DNA of 64,000 nt from an uncultured Gemmatimonadota bacterium (GTDB lineage Bacteria; Gemmatimonadota; Gemmatimonadetes; Gemmatimonadales; Gemmatimonadaceae): positions 1 to 64,000 of the forward strand of contig CAIRYG010000011.1 in NCBI GenBank assembly GCA_903882745.1. The letters are read 5' to 3'. Each line of letters starts with the position of its first letter. Position 1 is the stretch's first letter. The notes under the pieces are model-generated. The model was not told the DNA's origin and did no database searches. It worked only from the letters and a program-made list of their open reading frames with translations. Of this stretch, positions 9,434 to 17,578 are shown in pieces. A program made the translations under genes and the position numbers.

Positions 9434-10816
9434 TTAGCGAACCTTGGCCTTCTCGAGACGAACAGCCTTGCCGTCGCTGACGCCCATGTAGACCCAGCCA
9501 CCTGCGCCGAAGCCCGCGAGGAAGCGGAACGCGGGAAGTTGGACGCGATCGATGAGCTCGCCCTTGGCGTTGATCACGTCGTACACCGGGCCGCCATTCA
9601 CATTCTTGCTCGTGCGCACCCAGAGGTTGCCGTCGGCGTCACCGCGAGCGGCGCCGGCCTGGAACGGGGGCATGTAGTCGGGCAACTCGGAGGGCTGCAC
9701 GAAGTTGAGGGGCGGAATTGAGATCTGCTGCTGGCCACCCTGCGCAGGTGCGCCGGCGCGGGCCGGGGCCTCGCCGTCCATACGCATCGAGAAGACCATC
9801 GCTCCACCGGCGGGCATTCCGCCGCCAACGGTCACGGGGCCACCGGCGGCACCAGGGCTCGCACTCGGGCTCGCGCCCATTCGCGCGGTGGCCTCGGTGC
9901 GCATCTTTTCCATGACCACTTTTGAGCTGTCGAGGAAGGCCGTCTTGGACGAGTCGTTCAAGCGCTGCCAGTCGAAGGGGAGCTTTGGCGTGGTGGTGAC
10001 TTTCCCATCGGGAGACACATACTCCACGTGATAGTCGCGCGCGCGCAGCACGGCCACGCGTCCGTCGGACAGGAGCGCCCAGTCGTCGACCTGCTGGAGC
10101 GGATTGAGCATAGTGGTCACGGTCATGCGACCATTCTCGTCCTGCGACATATTGATCTTCTGCTTCGAGATCTTGACCGTCGCGAGTGTGTCGAGTTTGC
10201 GCGTAGCGAGATCGACACGAACGATCACGGCCGAATCGGGCATCTCCGGCAACTTGATCTGCCCATTGACGAACGTCGGGCGGAAGTTCGGCGCGGCGCG
10301 ATACACGAGCCGTCCCTGGCCGTCAAACCCCGGCGTGCCGTTCGCCCCACCGATGAGCTGATTGGCTTCCTGCGGACGCGGCACAGACATGACGCGCCCC
10401 ATCTTGCCGGCCGGATCGATGAGCATCATCGAGAGCGACTGCGGATCGACGAAGAGCGTGGAGTCGCCCGAGTACGGAATCAGTCCGGCGGCGCGCGAGC
10501 TGTAGGCGTTGCCGGTTGCCGCGGTGGAGTCGGCAATCACAGTGAACGCCGACAAGTCCGCATCGAATAACATCAGCTTGCGTTCGTTGATGTCATTGAC
10601 GAGCACCTTGCCGTTCGGCAGCTGCCGTGCGGCGGAGACGGCACCGAGTCCTTCCTTGGACACGGCGACGACGGCGCCCAGCGGGCGTACCGGGGGCAGT
10701 TGCTGCGCGCCGGCATCGGCAACGACCAACGAGAGCAGCGCGAGGGGTGCGAGTATGGTGAGGTTCGAACGCATTCGATTCATCGGAGCAGTTGGGATAA
10801 AGGAGACGCGTGTCAT
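9434..10816 (-). CDS. Secreted beta-propeller-like protein of unknown function
   Basis: The 460-residue product starts with a signal peptide (residues about 15-38, ending ADAGAQQ) and contains repeated strand-turn units such as LPNGKVLVND, DGQGRLVYR, LSDGRVAVLR, GDADGNLWVR and KGELIDRVQL, typical of NHL/six-bladed propeller proteins. A low-complexity Gly/Ala/Pro/Met insert lies between about residues 310 and 370. I recognise no enzyme. The ATG at 10816 overlaps the stop of the upstream TonB receptor (TAATG), so they are co-translated and perhaps work together at the cell surface; ATG at 10783 is another possible start. Confidence 0.7.
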   Translation of the reverse strand: MTRVSFIPTAPMNRMRSNLTILAPLALLSLVVADAGAQQLPPVRPLGAVVAVSKEGLGAVSAARQLPNGKVLVNDINERKLMLFDADLSAFTVIADSTAATGNAYSSRAAGLIPYSGDSTLFVDPQSLSMMLIDPAGKMGRVMSVPRPQEANQLIGGANGTPGFDGQGRLVYRAAPNFRPTFVNGQIKLPEMPDSAVIVRVDLATRKLDTLATVKISKQKINMSQDENGRMTVTTMLNPLQQVDDWALLSDGRVAVLRARDYHVEYVSPDGKVTTTPKLPFDWQRLNDSSKTAFLDSSKVVMEKMRTEATARMGASPSASPGAAGGPVTVGGGMPAGGAMVFSMRMDGEAPARAGAPAQGGQQQISIPPLNFVQPSELPDYMPPFQAGAARGDADGNLWVRTSKNVNGGPVYDVINAKGELIDRVQLPAFRFLAGFGAGGWVYMGVSDGKAVRLEKAKVR

Positions 10817-13800
10817 TATCGGACGATTGTAAATGTGGAACCCGACATGACGGTCGTGGTGCCGACAGCGCCGGCCCCGAAGGTGTTCCCGCCGGCGCCT
10901 GCGGTACCGGAGCGAATGGACGAGAGATACTGCACATCGAGATAGCTCACGATGTACGAGGGCAGCTTGCGCAACTGTTCGGCGGTGAGCAGCCGCTTCA
11001 TCTCTGGGGCGAGCTTGATCAACATGTCGACCGTTGCCTGACGCGCCTTGATGTAGCGGGCGTACGCCTCATCTGGGTCGTACTTGTCAGGGAGATTGCC
11101 CACATACTTGGCAAATGGGGTCCAGATGGAATCGACGCGAATCGAATACCAGCGATTGACCGTCGCGAGGCTGTCGGCCTGCTTCTGGGACAAGCGCAGC
11201 GAGTCGGACTGCCGCAGAATGGTGGCGACCGGATTTACGAGACCACCGTTCTGGTACATCGCGCGAATCATCGGTTCGGCGGCCTTCGTGCCATTCGTGC
11301 GGCGCCCGCGATCGATCTGCTGCGTGAGCATCTGGCGTTCGCGCGTTGGCGCGAGGTCATAGCGCAGCATCGCGGTGACCACCACGGGCTGACGCACGGG
11401 CGAGAAGGCGGGGTTGGTGGAGCCGAAACGCTGATTGACTTCGTACTTGAAGCGCTGCGTGGTGGCGTCAAAGCCCCGCACGTACAGCAGGTTGGCGTCA
11501 GGGAATGGCGTCTGTCCCCATCCCTTGAGATTCTTTTCGCCATTCAGCAGCAGGTCGGCCGCGCCGAGCGGGTTCGAGATGCTGAGTGAGAAGGTGGCCC
11601 GCTGCGGCAGCTTGATCTTGAGCGGATTGAACGACACCGACATACTCGCCGTGTGCGTCCAGGGGCCTTCGCAGCTGTTGCGCTCGGCGAGGCGCCCGAG
11701 CTGGCTGGTGAGGCAGGCTTTGGCATTGCCGGTCGCGCTATTGAGCAGCGCCTGCATCGAGGCCGCGACACTCGGGTCGGTGGCCGTCGACGGATTGAAA
11801 ATGAAGGCGCGATCGTTGGAGTAGCCGTCGCCGTTGACGTCGCCGGCGATCTGCGGCGTGTAGGGTGAGCCCGAGCGAATGTTGCCGAACCAGCCCACAC
11901 GCACGACGTCGAAGAAGTTGTAGTTGAGCGAATACTGGAGCTGGTGACGCGAGTCGAAGGTGGAGCGTGCCCACTCGATGTCGAGCGGATTACCCACCGT
12001 GCTCGTGAACCCGCGCACCTTCTCGCGGTTGCTGCTCCAGACGTACGAGAGATTCCACGTCAGGTTGGTGGAGAATGTCGTGGGCGAAATGCTGACCTTG
12101 AGCTGCTGACTCTCCGACTGCAGATCGGAGCGCGTCTCACTCACCCGGTTATACGCTTGGGTGACACGCGCGTCGCGGGCGGCAATGGCTCCCGACGCGG
12201 GATCGATGCTCGTTGGCATTACGAAGATGGGACGATTGCCTTCGGACGTCAGGGTGAACTTCTGAATCGGCGCGAAGTTGAGATCCACCGCCGCGGCCTG
12301 ATTCATATTCAGCGAATAGGTCCCTTCGAACGACGCGTTGAACAGGTTGTTCAGAATCGGTCCGCCCCACTGCAAGTTCGAGCGGAGACTGCGCGGCGCG
12401 TTGAAGTCCTTGGCGAACATGCTGACATTTGGTGCCGTGCTGGAGAACACGGAGCTCGTGGTACCGGTCGCGCACTGCGAGGGGATCAGCGCGGCGTTCG
12501 TGGCCCATGACGCCCAATCGACAATCGGCGTGGCGATGCCGACGCAGGTCAGCTGCTGCAGGCCCGTGGAGAGGCCGGTGTTGTCGACCGCGCCGCCGAG
12601 CGTGGTGCTCCCGGGCATGTTCTGAAAGAGGCCGATGCCACCGCGCACCACTGCACGGGGGCCGCGCACGGCGCCCTCAAAGCCTGCCACCTGCGGGGCT
12701 TCCCCGTACTGCCACGAGAATCCGACGCGCGGACTCGCATAGACCTTGTTCGGGGCGTTGTCGTTGCGCACGCCAAAGAGGGCGTCAACCTGCGGATTGT
12801 AGGTCGGCGTTCCAACGAACTGATTGCCATCGAGGCGCAGTCCGTATTGCATCTGGAAATCTGAGCTCACCTTCCAGGAATCGCCGAGCGAGAGCGCGGC
12901 GACATACTCGCCACCGGCGCGCGTGCGCGGGGAGAGCTGACGACTGAAGGTCGACGCGCGACCCGCCGAGAGATCCGCGAGTGAGTTGAAGCTCAGCGAG
13001 CCGAGCTGATTGATGCTTTGATCAAGGGTGTAGTCGTCGCGGCGGAGCTCTGAGGTGAACTTCACGCGATGCTTGTTGTTGAGCGAGAACCAGCTGATCT
13101 GATTAGTGTAGCCGAGGCTCGTGCTCCCTTGGCTTGTCGCGAGGGCTGGGCTGCCACCGAAGGCGACGGTCTTTACGCCGTTTGTGCCGTCCGTGAGCGT
13201 GGAGTTGATGCGCACATTGCCACTCGGGAGCACCAGATACGGGGTGCCGAAGTTGCGCGAATCGCTCAGGCTCAGCGTCGTTTCGGTGAGGAAGTTCCCG
13301 ATGTAGGCGCTGTGGCGCCCTTGGAGCGAGGTGCTCCAGCTCGTGCGATCGCCGGAGTGCGCCGGCATCTCGCTGAGGAGCGACGACGATGCGGGCGACT
13401 GCTTGTTCCAGGAGCCTGTCATCGTGAAGTTGTAGGCCGCGCCGCTCTTGGAGGATGGCGGCGCGATATCAAAGGCCGCCAGGACAGACCCCTGATCGCT
13501 CAGGCGCTGGCTCGGCACTTTCCCGACCGCAGCGGGGATCTTGAGCGTGTTCAGAATATTCAACAGGCGCGTGACAGAATCAGGCGCGATGCCGGAGGTT
13601 TGGAGCCCGAGCGCATCGGTGTTGAGCAGCGTGGCGAGATCGTTGGAGCGACGTCCCAACTGATACGACACGTTGTAGAACGCGACGTCGGTGGTGACCG
13701 GCCCCGTGAGCGAGCCGCCGAGCGAGAGATTGCTGTACTGCTGACCCGTGGCTTGGGCGGCTTTGTCGGTCCACTGCAGCTTGGGTGAGTCGATGTTCAA

Positions 13801-14550
13801 GCTGAGCGCATTGCCGATGAAGTTGGTCCCTGGGCGGGTGCGGATGCTGAACTGCCCGCCGCTGAAGCCACCGCGTGACACGTCGTACGGCGCGGTGACC
13901 AGGGAGCTCGAGACGGCCGCGTCGCGCGGGAGATTGGAGCCGCCAAAGTTCGCGCCGTTGAGCGTCGAGTTGTTCTGATCCTGACCAAGCCCAAGCACGG
14001 AGAAGCCGGAGGGATCGCCGTCCGCACCGGGGATCAGCGTGACGCCGGGGAGCGAGGCGGCCATAGCGGCCAGGTCGCCCATCTGCGCGGCGGTAAGCCC
14101 CGAGGTGTTGATGGTTTTTTCTGTGCCGCCGACGTCTGCGGGATTGTCGCCGCGCGCGACTTTGTCACGAGGGGCGGTCACCTTGACGGCGTCGAGGGTC
14201 GAGGCCTGCTGCTGCAGCTTGGCATCGGCGACCAAGATGTCCTGGTCGGCGGTACGCTTGACCTCAAAGCGGCGCGGCGCGTAGCCGATGGCTGCGAAGT
14301 TGACGAAGTAGTCCCCTTCTCCACCCGGGAAGGTCACGGTGAAGCGGCCGCCGCGATCCGAGCGGGTGGCCCGATTCACATTGCCGGAGAGCGAGGTGAC
14401 GGTAATCTGGACCCCTTCGAGGGGTTTATCATCGGGGCCGGTCACTCGGCCGCGGATCACATCGACGCCCTGGGCGACGGCGTGGGTCGCGGCCGGGGGA
14501 GCGACGAGTAGGGCGAGGGCAGCGGACAGCACGAAAAACACACGACGCAT
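10816..14550 (-). CDS. TonB-dependent receptor with N-terminal carboxypeptidase-regulatory-like domain
   Basis: From ATG 14550 the protein has 1244 residues, with a signal peptide (MRRVFFVLSAALALLVAPPA). Residues about 30-110 form a CarboxypepD_reg-like/CNA-B domain (IRGRVTGPDDKPLEGVQITV), followed by a plug region (TAAQMGDLAAMAASLPGVTL, GGSNLPRDAAVSSS, RGGFSGGQFSIRTRPGT) and a very long beta-barrel with alternating strands. It belongs to the OAR/SusC-like receptors that import large ligands through the outer membrane. The C-terminal about 200 residues form an unusual helical, charged tail after the barrel (KYDPDEAYARYIKARQATVD), so the end is not the usual terminal aromatic strand. The substrate is unknown. 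Upstream frames to 14676 are excluded because they precede the signal peptide. Confidence 0.85.
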   Translation of the reverse strand: MRRVFFVLSAALALLVAPPAATHAVAQGVDVIRGRVTGPDDKPLEGVQITVTSLSGNVNRATRSDRGGRFTVTFPGGEGDYFVNFAAIGYAPRRFEVKRTADQDILVADAKLQQQASTLDAVKVTAPRDKVARGDNPADVGGTEKTINTSGLTAAQMGDLAAMAASLPGVTLIPGADGDPSGFSVLGLGQDQNNSTLNGANFGGSNLPRDAAVSSSLVTAPYDVSRGGFSGGQFSIRTRPGTNFIGNALSLNIDSPKLQWTDKAAQATGQQYSNLSLGGSLTGPVTTDVAFYNVSYQLGRRSNDLATLLNTDALGLQTSGIAPDSVTRLLNILNTLKIPAAVGKVPSQRLSDQGSVLAAFDIAPPSSKSGAAYNFTMTGSWNKQSPASSSLLSEMPAHSGDRTSWSTSLQGRHSAYIGNFLTETTLSLSDSRNFGTPYLVLPSGNVRINSTLTDGTNGVKTVAFGGSPALATSQGSTSLGYTNQISWFSLNNKHRVKFTSELRRDDYTLDQSINQLGSLSFNSLADLSAGRASTFSRQLSPRTRAGGEYVAALSLGDSWKVSSDFQMQYGLRLDGNQFVGTPTYNPQVDALFGVRNDNAPNKVYASPRVGFSWQYGEAPQVAGFEGAVRGPRAVVRGGIGLFQNMPGSTTLGGAVDNTGLSTGLQQLTCVGIATPIVDWASWATNAALIPSQCATGTTSSVFSSTAPNVSMFAKDFNAPRSLRSNLQWGGPILNNLFNASFEGTYSLNMNQAAAVDLNFAPIQKFTLTSEGNRPIFVMPTSIDPASGAIAARDARVTQAYNRVSETRSDLQSESQQLKVSISPTTFSTNLTWNLSYVWSSNREKVRGFTSTVGNPLDIEWARSTFDSRHQLQYSLNYNFFDVVRVGWFGNIRSGSPYTPQIAGDVNGDGYSNDRAFIFNPSTATDPSVAASMQALLNSATGNAKACLTSQLGRLAERNSCEGPWTHTASMSVSFNPLKIKLPQRATFSLSISNPLGAADLLLNGEKNLKGWGQTPFPDANLLYVRGFDATTQRFKYEVNQRFGSTNPAFSPVRQPVVVTAMLRYDLAPTRERQMLTQQIDRGRRTNGTKAAEPMIRAMYQNGGLVNPVATILRQSDSLRLSQKQADSLATVNRWYSIRVDSIWTPFAKYVGNLPDKYDPDEAYARYIKARQATVDMLIKLAPEMKRLLTAEQLRKLPSYIVSYLDVQYLSSIRSGTAGAGGNTFGAGAVGTTTVMSGSTFTIVR

Positions 14551-14585
14551 CAGGCTCACGAAATCGAGGGGATCGACTGGGGTGA

Positions 14586-15377
14586 TCAGTCGGCAGGTGG
14601 TACGAAGACGAGCTCGGGGCGTTTCGCCACGCGTCCGTCTCCGGATGAGCGCCCTCTCGCGCGCCGCCACAGCCACGGGACCAAATAGCTCCGCAACCAG
14701 GCGACATCGCGAGCGATGCTCTGCGTTATAGTAAGCGCGCGAGCCTCTAAAAGTTGCAACTGCCAGTCTGCGCCATGCCCGGGGAGCCCGACCGCCTGGG
14801 CCAAAGCGGCCGCGATTCGCGTGTGGCCGAGGGTGTTGGCATGCAGGCGGTCCTCGCTCCAGAGGCGTGGGTCAGAGGCGACGGGGTACTGCGCCAGGTC
14901 CACCAAAATCGTCCCAGTACGCGCGCTGCACGCGCGGAGCCCCTCGTTGAGGCGCTCCACACGGGGGGCGAATCGCGCGGCGAGCGGCATTACGGCCGCC
15001 AGGTCCGGGAGGGTAATGGTCAGCACCGTTGCGCCGGCGCTCCGCAGCGCGGCTTGCATGGTTTCGATGTCGGCCAGGACTTGGGCGAGGTCAACCTGGC
15101 GGCGCACAACATCGTTGGTCCCAGAGAAGACCGTGGCGATGTCGGGGCGCATGGCGAGCGCGGGGGCAAGCTGCTGCTCAAGGATCTGCCGAGTTTTGCG
15201 GCCGCGCACGGCAAGGTTGGCATACTGAATGCCGCCGTTGGCGCGTGCGAGATGGTCGGCGAAGCGGTCGGCCCAGCCGCGGAATCCACCGCGGCCATCG
15301 GGATCGTCGAGTCCTTCGGTGGAGCTGTCGCCCAGCGCGACGTAACGGGTGAAGCGGGGCGAGGTGTCGGTGTGCAT
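14586..15377 (-). CDS. SGNH/GDSL hydrolase
   Basis: A 263-residue esterase/lipase-like protein from ATG 15377. Block I is YVALGDSSTEGL (nucleophile Ser), Gly appears in AVRGRKT, Asn in FSGTNDVVRRQ and the catalytic Asp/His pair in SEDRLHANTLGHTRIA, which is the complete SGNH tetrad. No signal peptide is seen, so it is probably cytosolic. The C-terminal 60 residues are Arg-rich. Its ATG overlaps the TAA of the PH-domain gene (TAATG). The natural ester substrate is unknown. Confidence 0.87.
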   Translation of the reverse strand: MHTDTSPRFTRYVALGDSSTEGLDDPDGRGGFRGWADRFADHLARANGGIQYANLAVRGRKTRQILEQQLAPALAMRPDIATVFSGTNDVVRRQVDLAQVLADIETMQAALRSAGATVLTITLPDLAAVMPLAARFAPRVERLNEGLRACSARTGTILVDLAQYPVASDPRLWSEDRLHANTLGHTRIAAALAQAVGLPGHGADWQLQLLEARALTITQSIARDVAWLRSYLVPWLWRRARGRSSGDGRVAKRPELVFVPPAD

Positions 15378-15838
15378 TATGGTCGGCGACGCACGTCTTC
15401 GAGTCCCTCGAAGGTGACGTGCGGGCAACGCTGCTCAATAGCCGCGATGAACGCGGCTTTGTTGTCGGGGGAGATCAGGACCGTTTTGAAGCGGTCGTAG
15501 CTGATTTCGAGTCGATCGAACGAGAAGGCGGGGGCCGACAGGAGGCTGTGACTCGCGCGCACCACACGAATCTGCGCGAGAGGTACCGTCGCGTTCACGA
15601 TGCCGCCGCGAACCACGAGATTCACGTCGTCGATCACGTACTCGGTGACGCGATACAGGACCGCAATCAGGATGGCAGGAACCGTCATGAAGCCGAGCAC
15701 TTGCGGCAGTTCGCTGACGGGGATCTTCCCCTTCCAGACGTCGAATCCGACGAGGACCGGGCCGAGCAGCATCGAGAACGTGATGAGCGCAAAAAAGCTA
15801 CGTCCGACGGCGGATTTGAATCGGAGTGTTTCAGTCAT
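15377..15838 (-). CDS. PH-domain membrane protein (bPH_4-like)
   Basis: A 153-residue protein with two transmembrane helices (about residues 13-32 and 48-65) followed by a small PH-like domain: EYVIDDVNLVVRGGIVNATV, ASHSLLSAPAFSFDRLEISY and VLISPDNKAAFIAAIEQRCP. The SAPAFSFDRLEIxY and SPDNKxxFI elements are characteristic of the bPH_4 family found in Gram-positive and other bacteria. Function unknown. It is coupled at both ends, ATGA with the upstream small CxxC protein and TAATG with the SGNH hydrolase. Confidence 0.8.
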   Translation of the reverse strand: MTETLRFKSAVGRSFFALITFSMLLGPVLVGFDVWKGKIPVSELPQVLGFMTVPAILIAVLYRVTEYVIDDVNLVVRGGIVNATVPLAQIRVVRASHSLLSAPAFSFDRLEISYDRFKTVLISPDNKAAFIAAIEQRCPHVTFEGLEDVRRRP

Positions 15839-16155
15839 CGGGTGGCGACAAGTGCGTTGGTCGGGATCGTGAGCCCGTAGCCGACGAGTGTCGCGCGCGC
15901 CCAGCGGAGCGCATCCGCGGCATAGCGCTCCGCCGAGAAGTCAGCGAGCGTCGCGATGGTGACGCCGAACCCGGGGGACGCCACGGCTCGGCCGGGGAAC
16001 TCGGGTGCGAACCACCGGGCATCGGTGCCATGGGCCTTCCGAAGGCCTTGAGAGACGGCGACCGGGCCGTCGTCCGGTGACGGGTACGACGCCCCGCACT
16101 CCGCGCAGTGGTGTGCGGTAAGCGACGCAGTGTTCGCGTGGTCGGCTAAGGTCAT
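15835..16155 (-). CDS. Small CxxC protein of unknown function
   Basis: A 106-residue protein from ATG 16155. The N terminus has a His/Cys pair typical of a metal site (HHCAECGASYPSPDD). The rest has no recognised domain; it is Ala-rich with short helices. It overlaps the PH-domain gene (ATGA), arguing that it is real and first in the operon. A TATCTT box 6 bases before the ATG may be its -10 element, although no convincing -35 box is present. Its gene order with PH-domain and SGNH genes is the only functional hint. Confidence 0.62.
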   Translation of the reverse strand: MTLADHANTASLTAHHCAECGASYPSPDDGPVAVSQGLRKAHGTDARWFAPEFPGRAVASPGFGVTIATLADFSAERYAADALRWARATLVGYGLTIPTNALVATR

Positions 16156-16229
16156 GGTCTGAAGATATCGCGGACGATGCGGCCTACGCACCCAGACCGA
16201 CGCCCAAAAGGCGTGCTACGAGCGCGCAC

Positions 16230-16258
16230 TTGTCTTAGCGCTAAGATTCACATAAGTT
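16230..16258 (+). promoter_or_regulatory. Promoter of the Old Yellow Enzyme gene
   Basis: TTGTCT (16230-16235), a 17-base spacer and TAAGTT (16253-16258) place the start near 16265, about 53 bases before the ATG. The palindrome at 16234-16245 overlaps it. Confidence 0.5.
16234..16245. promoter_or_regulatory. Palindromic operator candidate
   Basis: CTTAGCGCTAAG is a perfect 12-base palindrome overlapping the -35 box and spacer of the OYE promoter, the position expected of a repressor site. Old Yellow Enzymes are often controlled by TetR or MarR-type repressors that sense electrophiles; no regulator gene is adjacent, so the binding protein is unknown. Confidence 0.45.
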
Positions 16259-16317
16259 AAATACAGCACGTCTGCTGATTTTCTTTCACGCGGCGCACCG
16301 CCGCAGGATGCCTTGCC

Positions 16318-17397
16318 ATGCTGTTCGACGCTTTCTCTCTGGGACCGATCACACTCAAAAACCGCATCGTGATGGCGCCGTTGACGCGCAATCGTGCCGA
16401 TGCTGACCATATCCCGACGCCGATCATGGCGGAGTATTACGCGCAGCGCGCGACCGTGGGCCTGATCGTCACCGAGGGGACCTCCCCCTCCCCGAATGGA
16501 CTCGGCTACCCACGCATGCCGGGGCTGTTCGACGCGCGTCACGTGGCCGCCTGGCGCCTGATCACCGACGCCGTGCACGCGCAGGGTGGGAAAATCTTCG
16601 TGCAGTTGATGCACACGGGGCGTGCCTCGCATTCGGTGAACATGCCGGCGGGCGCCGAAGTTGTGAGCTCCACCGGTGCAGCGCTGGCGGGTGACATGTG
16701 GACCGATGCGCTCGGGATGCAGGCGCCAACGGCGCCGCGTGCAATGACCGACGCCGACATCACCGCGGCGATCGCCGAGCATGTGCGTGCGGCGACGCTT
16801 GCCATTGAGGCCGGCTTTGATGGCGTGGAGTTGCACGGCGCCAATGGCTATTTGATTGAGCAGTTCTTGAATGCGAATGTGAACACGCGGACCGATGCCT
16901 GGGGCGGAAGCGCCGAGGCGCGCAATCGTTTTGCGCTCGAGGTCGCGAAGGCGACGGTCACGGCGATTGGCGCCGATCGTGTGGGGATTCGGTTGTCACC
17001 GTTTGGGGCGTTCAACGGAACGGGGCCGTTCGACGGCGTTGACGCGCAGTACGTAGCACTCGCGACGGCACTCGGCGCGCTGAAGCTCGCGTATCTGCAT
17101 TTGGTGGATCACTCGTCGATGGGCGCGCCGGTGGTTCCGGCCGAGTTCAAGCGTGCGGTGCGTGCGGCGTTCGGTGGGGCGTTGATTGCGTCGGGCGGTT
17201 TTGACAAGGCGCGCGCGGAACAGGTGCTCGCGGCAGGCGAGGCGGACTTGGTGGCGTTCGGCCGCCCCGCGCTTGCCAATCCTGACTTGGTGGCGCGCAT
17301 GGCGAGTGACTTGCCGTTGAACCCGCCGGACTTTACGACGTTCTACACGCCGGGCGAGAAGGGATACACCGATTATGCAGTGTCCGCGGCGGGCTGA
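16318..17397 (+). CDS. Old Yellow Enzyme-family alkene reductase (NADH:flavin oxidoreductase)
   Basis: A 359-residue FMN-dependent TIM-barrel enzyme. The signatures are MAPLTRNRA, EGTSPSPNGLGYPRMPGL, QLMHTGRASH, GFDGVELHGANGYLIEQFLN, NTRTDAWGGSAEARNRFALE, and the phosphate-binding ASGGFD and VAFGRPALANPD. His/Asn of the HGANGYL region would bind the carbonyl or nitro group of the substrate. The length and motifs place it with NemA/OPR-type enzymes that reduce activated alkenes, N-ethylmaleimide-like electrophiles or nitro compounds using NAD(P)H in the cytosol. It is a single-gene unit with its own promoter, operator candidate and terminator. Confidence 0.93.
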   Translation: MLFDAFSLGPITLKNRIVMAPLTRNRADADHIPTPIMAEYYAQRATVGLIVTEGTSPSPNGLGYPRMPGLFDARHVAAWRLITDAVHAQGGKIFVQLMHTGRASHSVNMPAGAEVVSSTGAALAGDMWTDALGMQAPTAPRAMTDADITAAIAEHVRAATLAIEAGFDGVELHGANGYLIEQFLNANVNTRTDAWGGSAEARNRFALEVAKATVTAIGADRVGIRLSPFGAFNGTGPFDGVDAQYVALATALGALKLAYLHLVDHSSMGAPVVPAEFKRAVRAAFGGALIASGGFDKARAEQVLAAGEADLVAFGRPALANPDLVARMASDLPLNPPDFTTFYTPGEKGYTDYAVSAAG

Positions 17398-17455
17398 GGT
17401 GGAGCGGTAGCAGTGCGATCGCGGTGCGACGTGAGCACCGCAGTAGGGTAATCGA

Positions 17456-17490
17456 CGAGGCCCCCGCGAATGTTTTTCGTGGGGGCCTCG
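17456..17490. terminator. Strong hairpin between OYE and defence operon
   Basis: A 15-bp stem (17456-17470 with 17476-17490, one G-T pair) with a 5-base loop lies between two convergent genes and can work in either direction. There is no long T-run on either side. Confidence 0.6.
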
Positions 17491-17578
17491 TTGCGACTCA
17501 TACGCCTCCTCCATCTTAGCATGCCAGGATAGCGCGAGTCACGATGATTGCACGCCGATCGAGGCTGTTGTGGTGCTG

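Noticed and set aside
17497-17513. Sequence similar to the tRNA-Sec 3' end (CATACGCCTCCTCCA, 13 of 15 matches) near the left edge of the island
   Set aside because: It is inverted relative to selC, so it cannot be a direct-repeat attachment site, and two mismatches in 15 bases are within chance.
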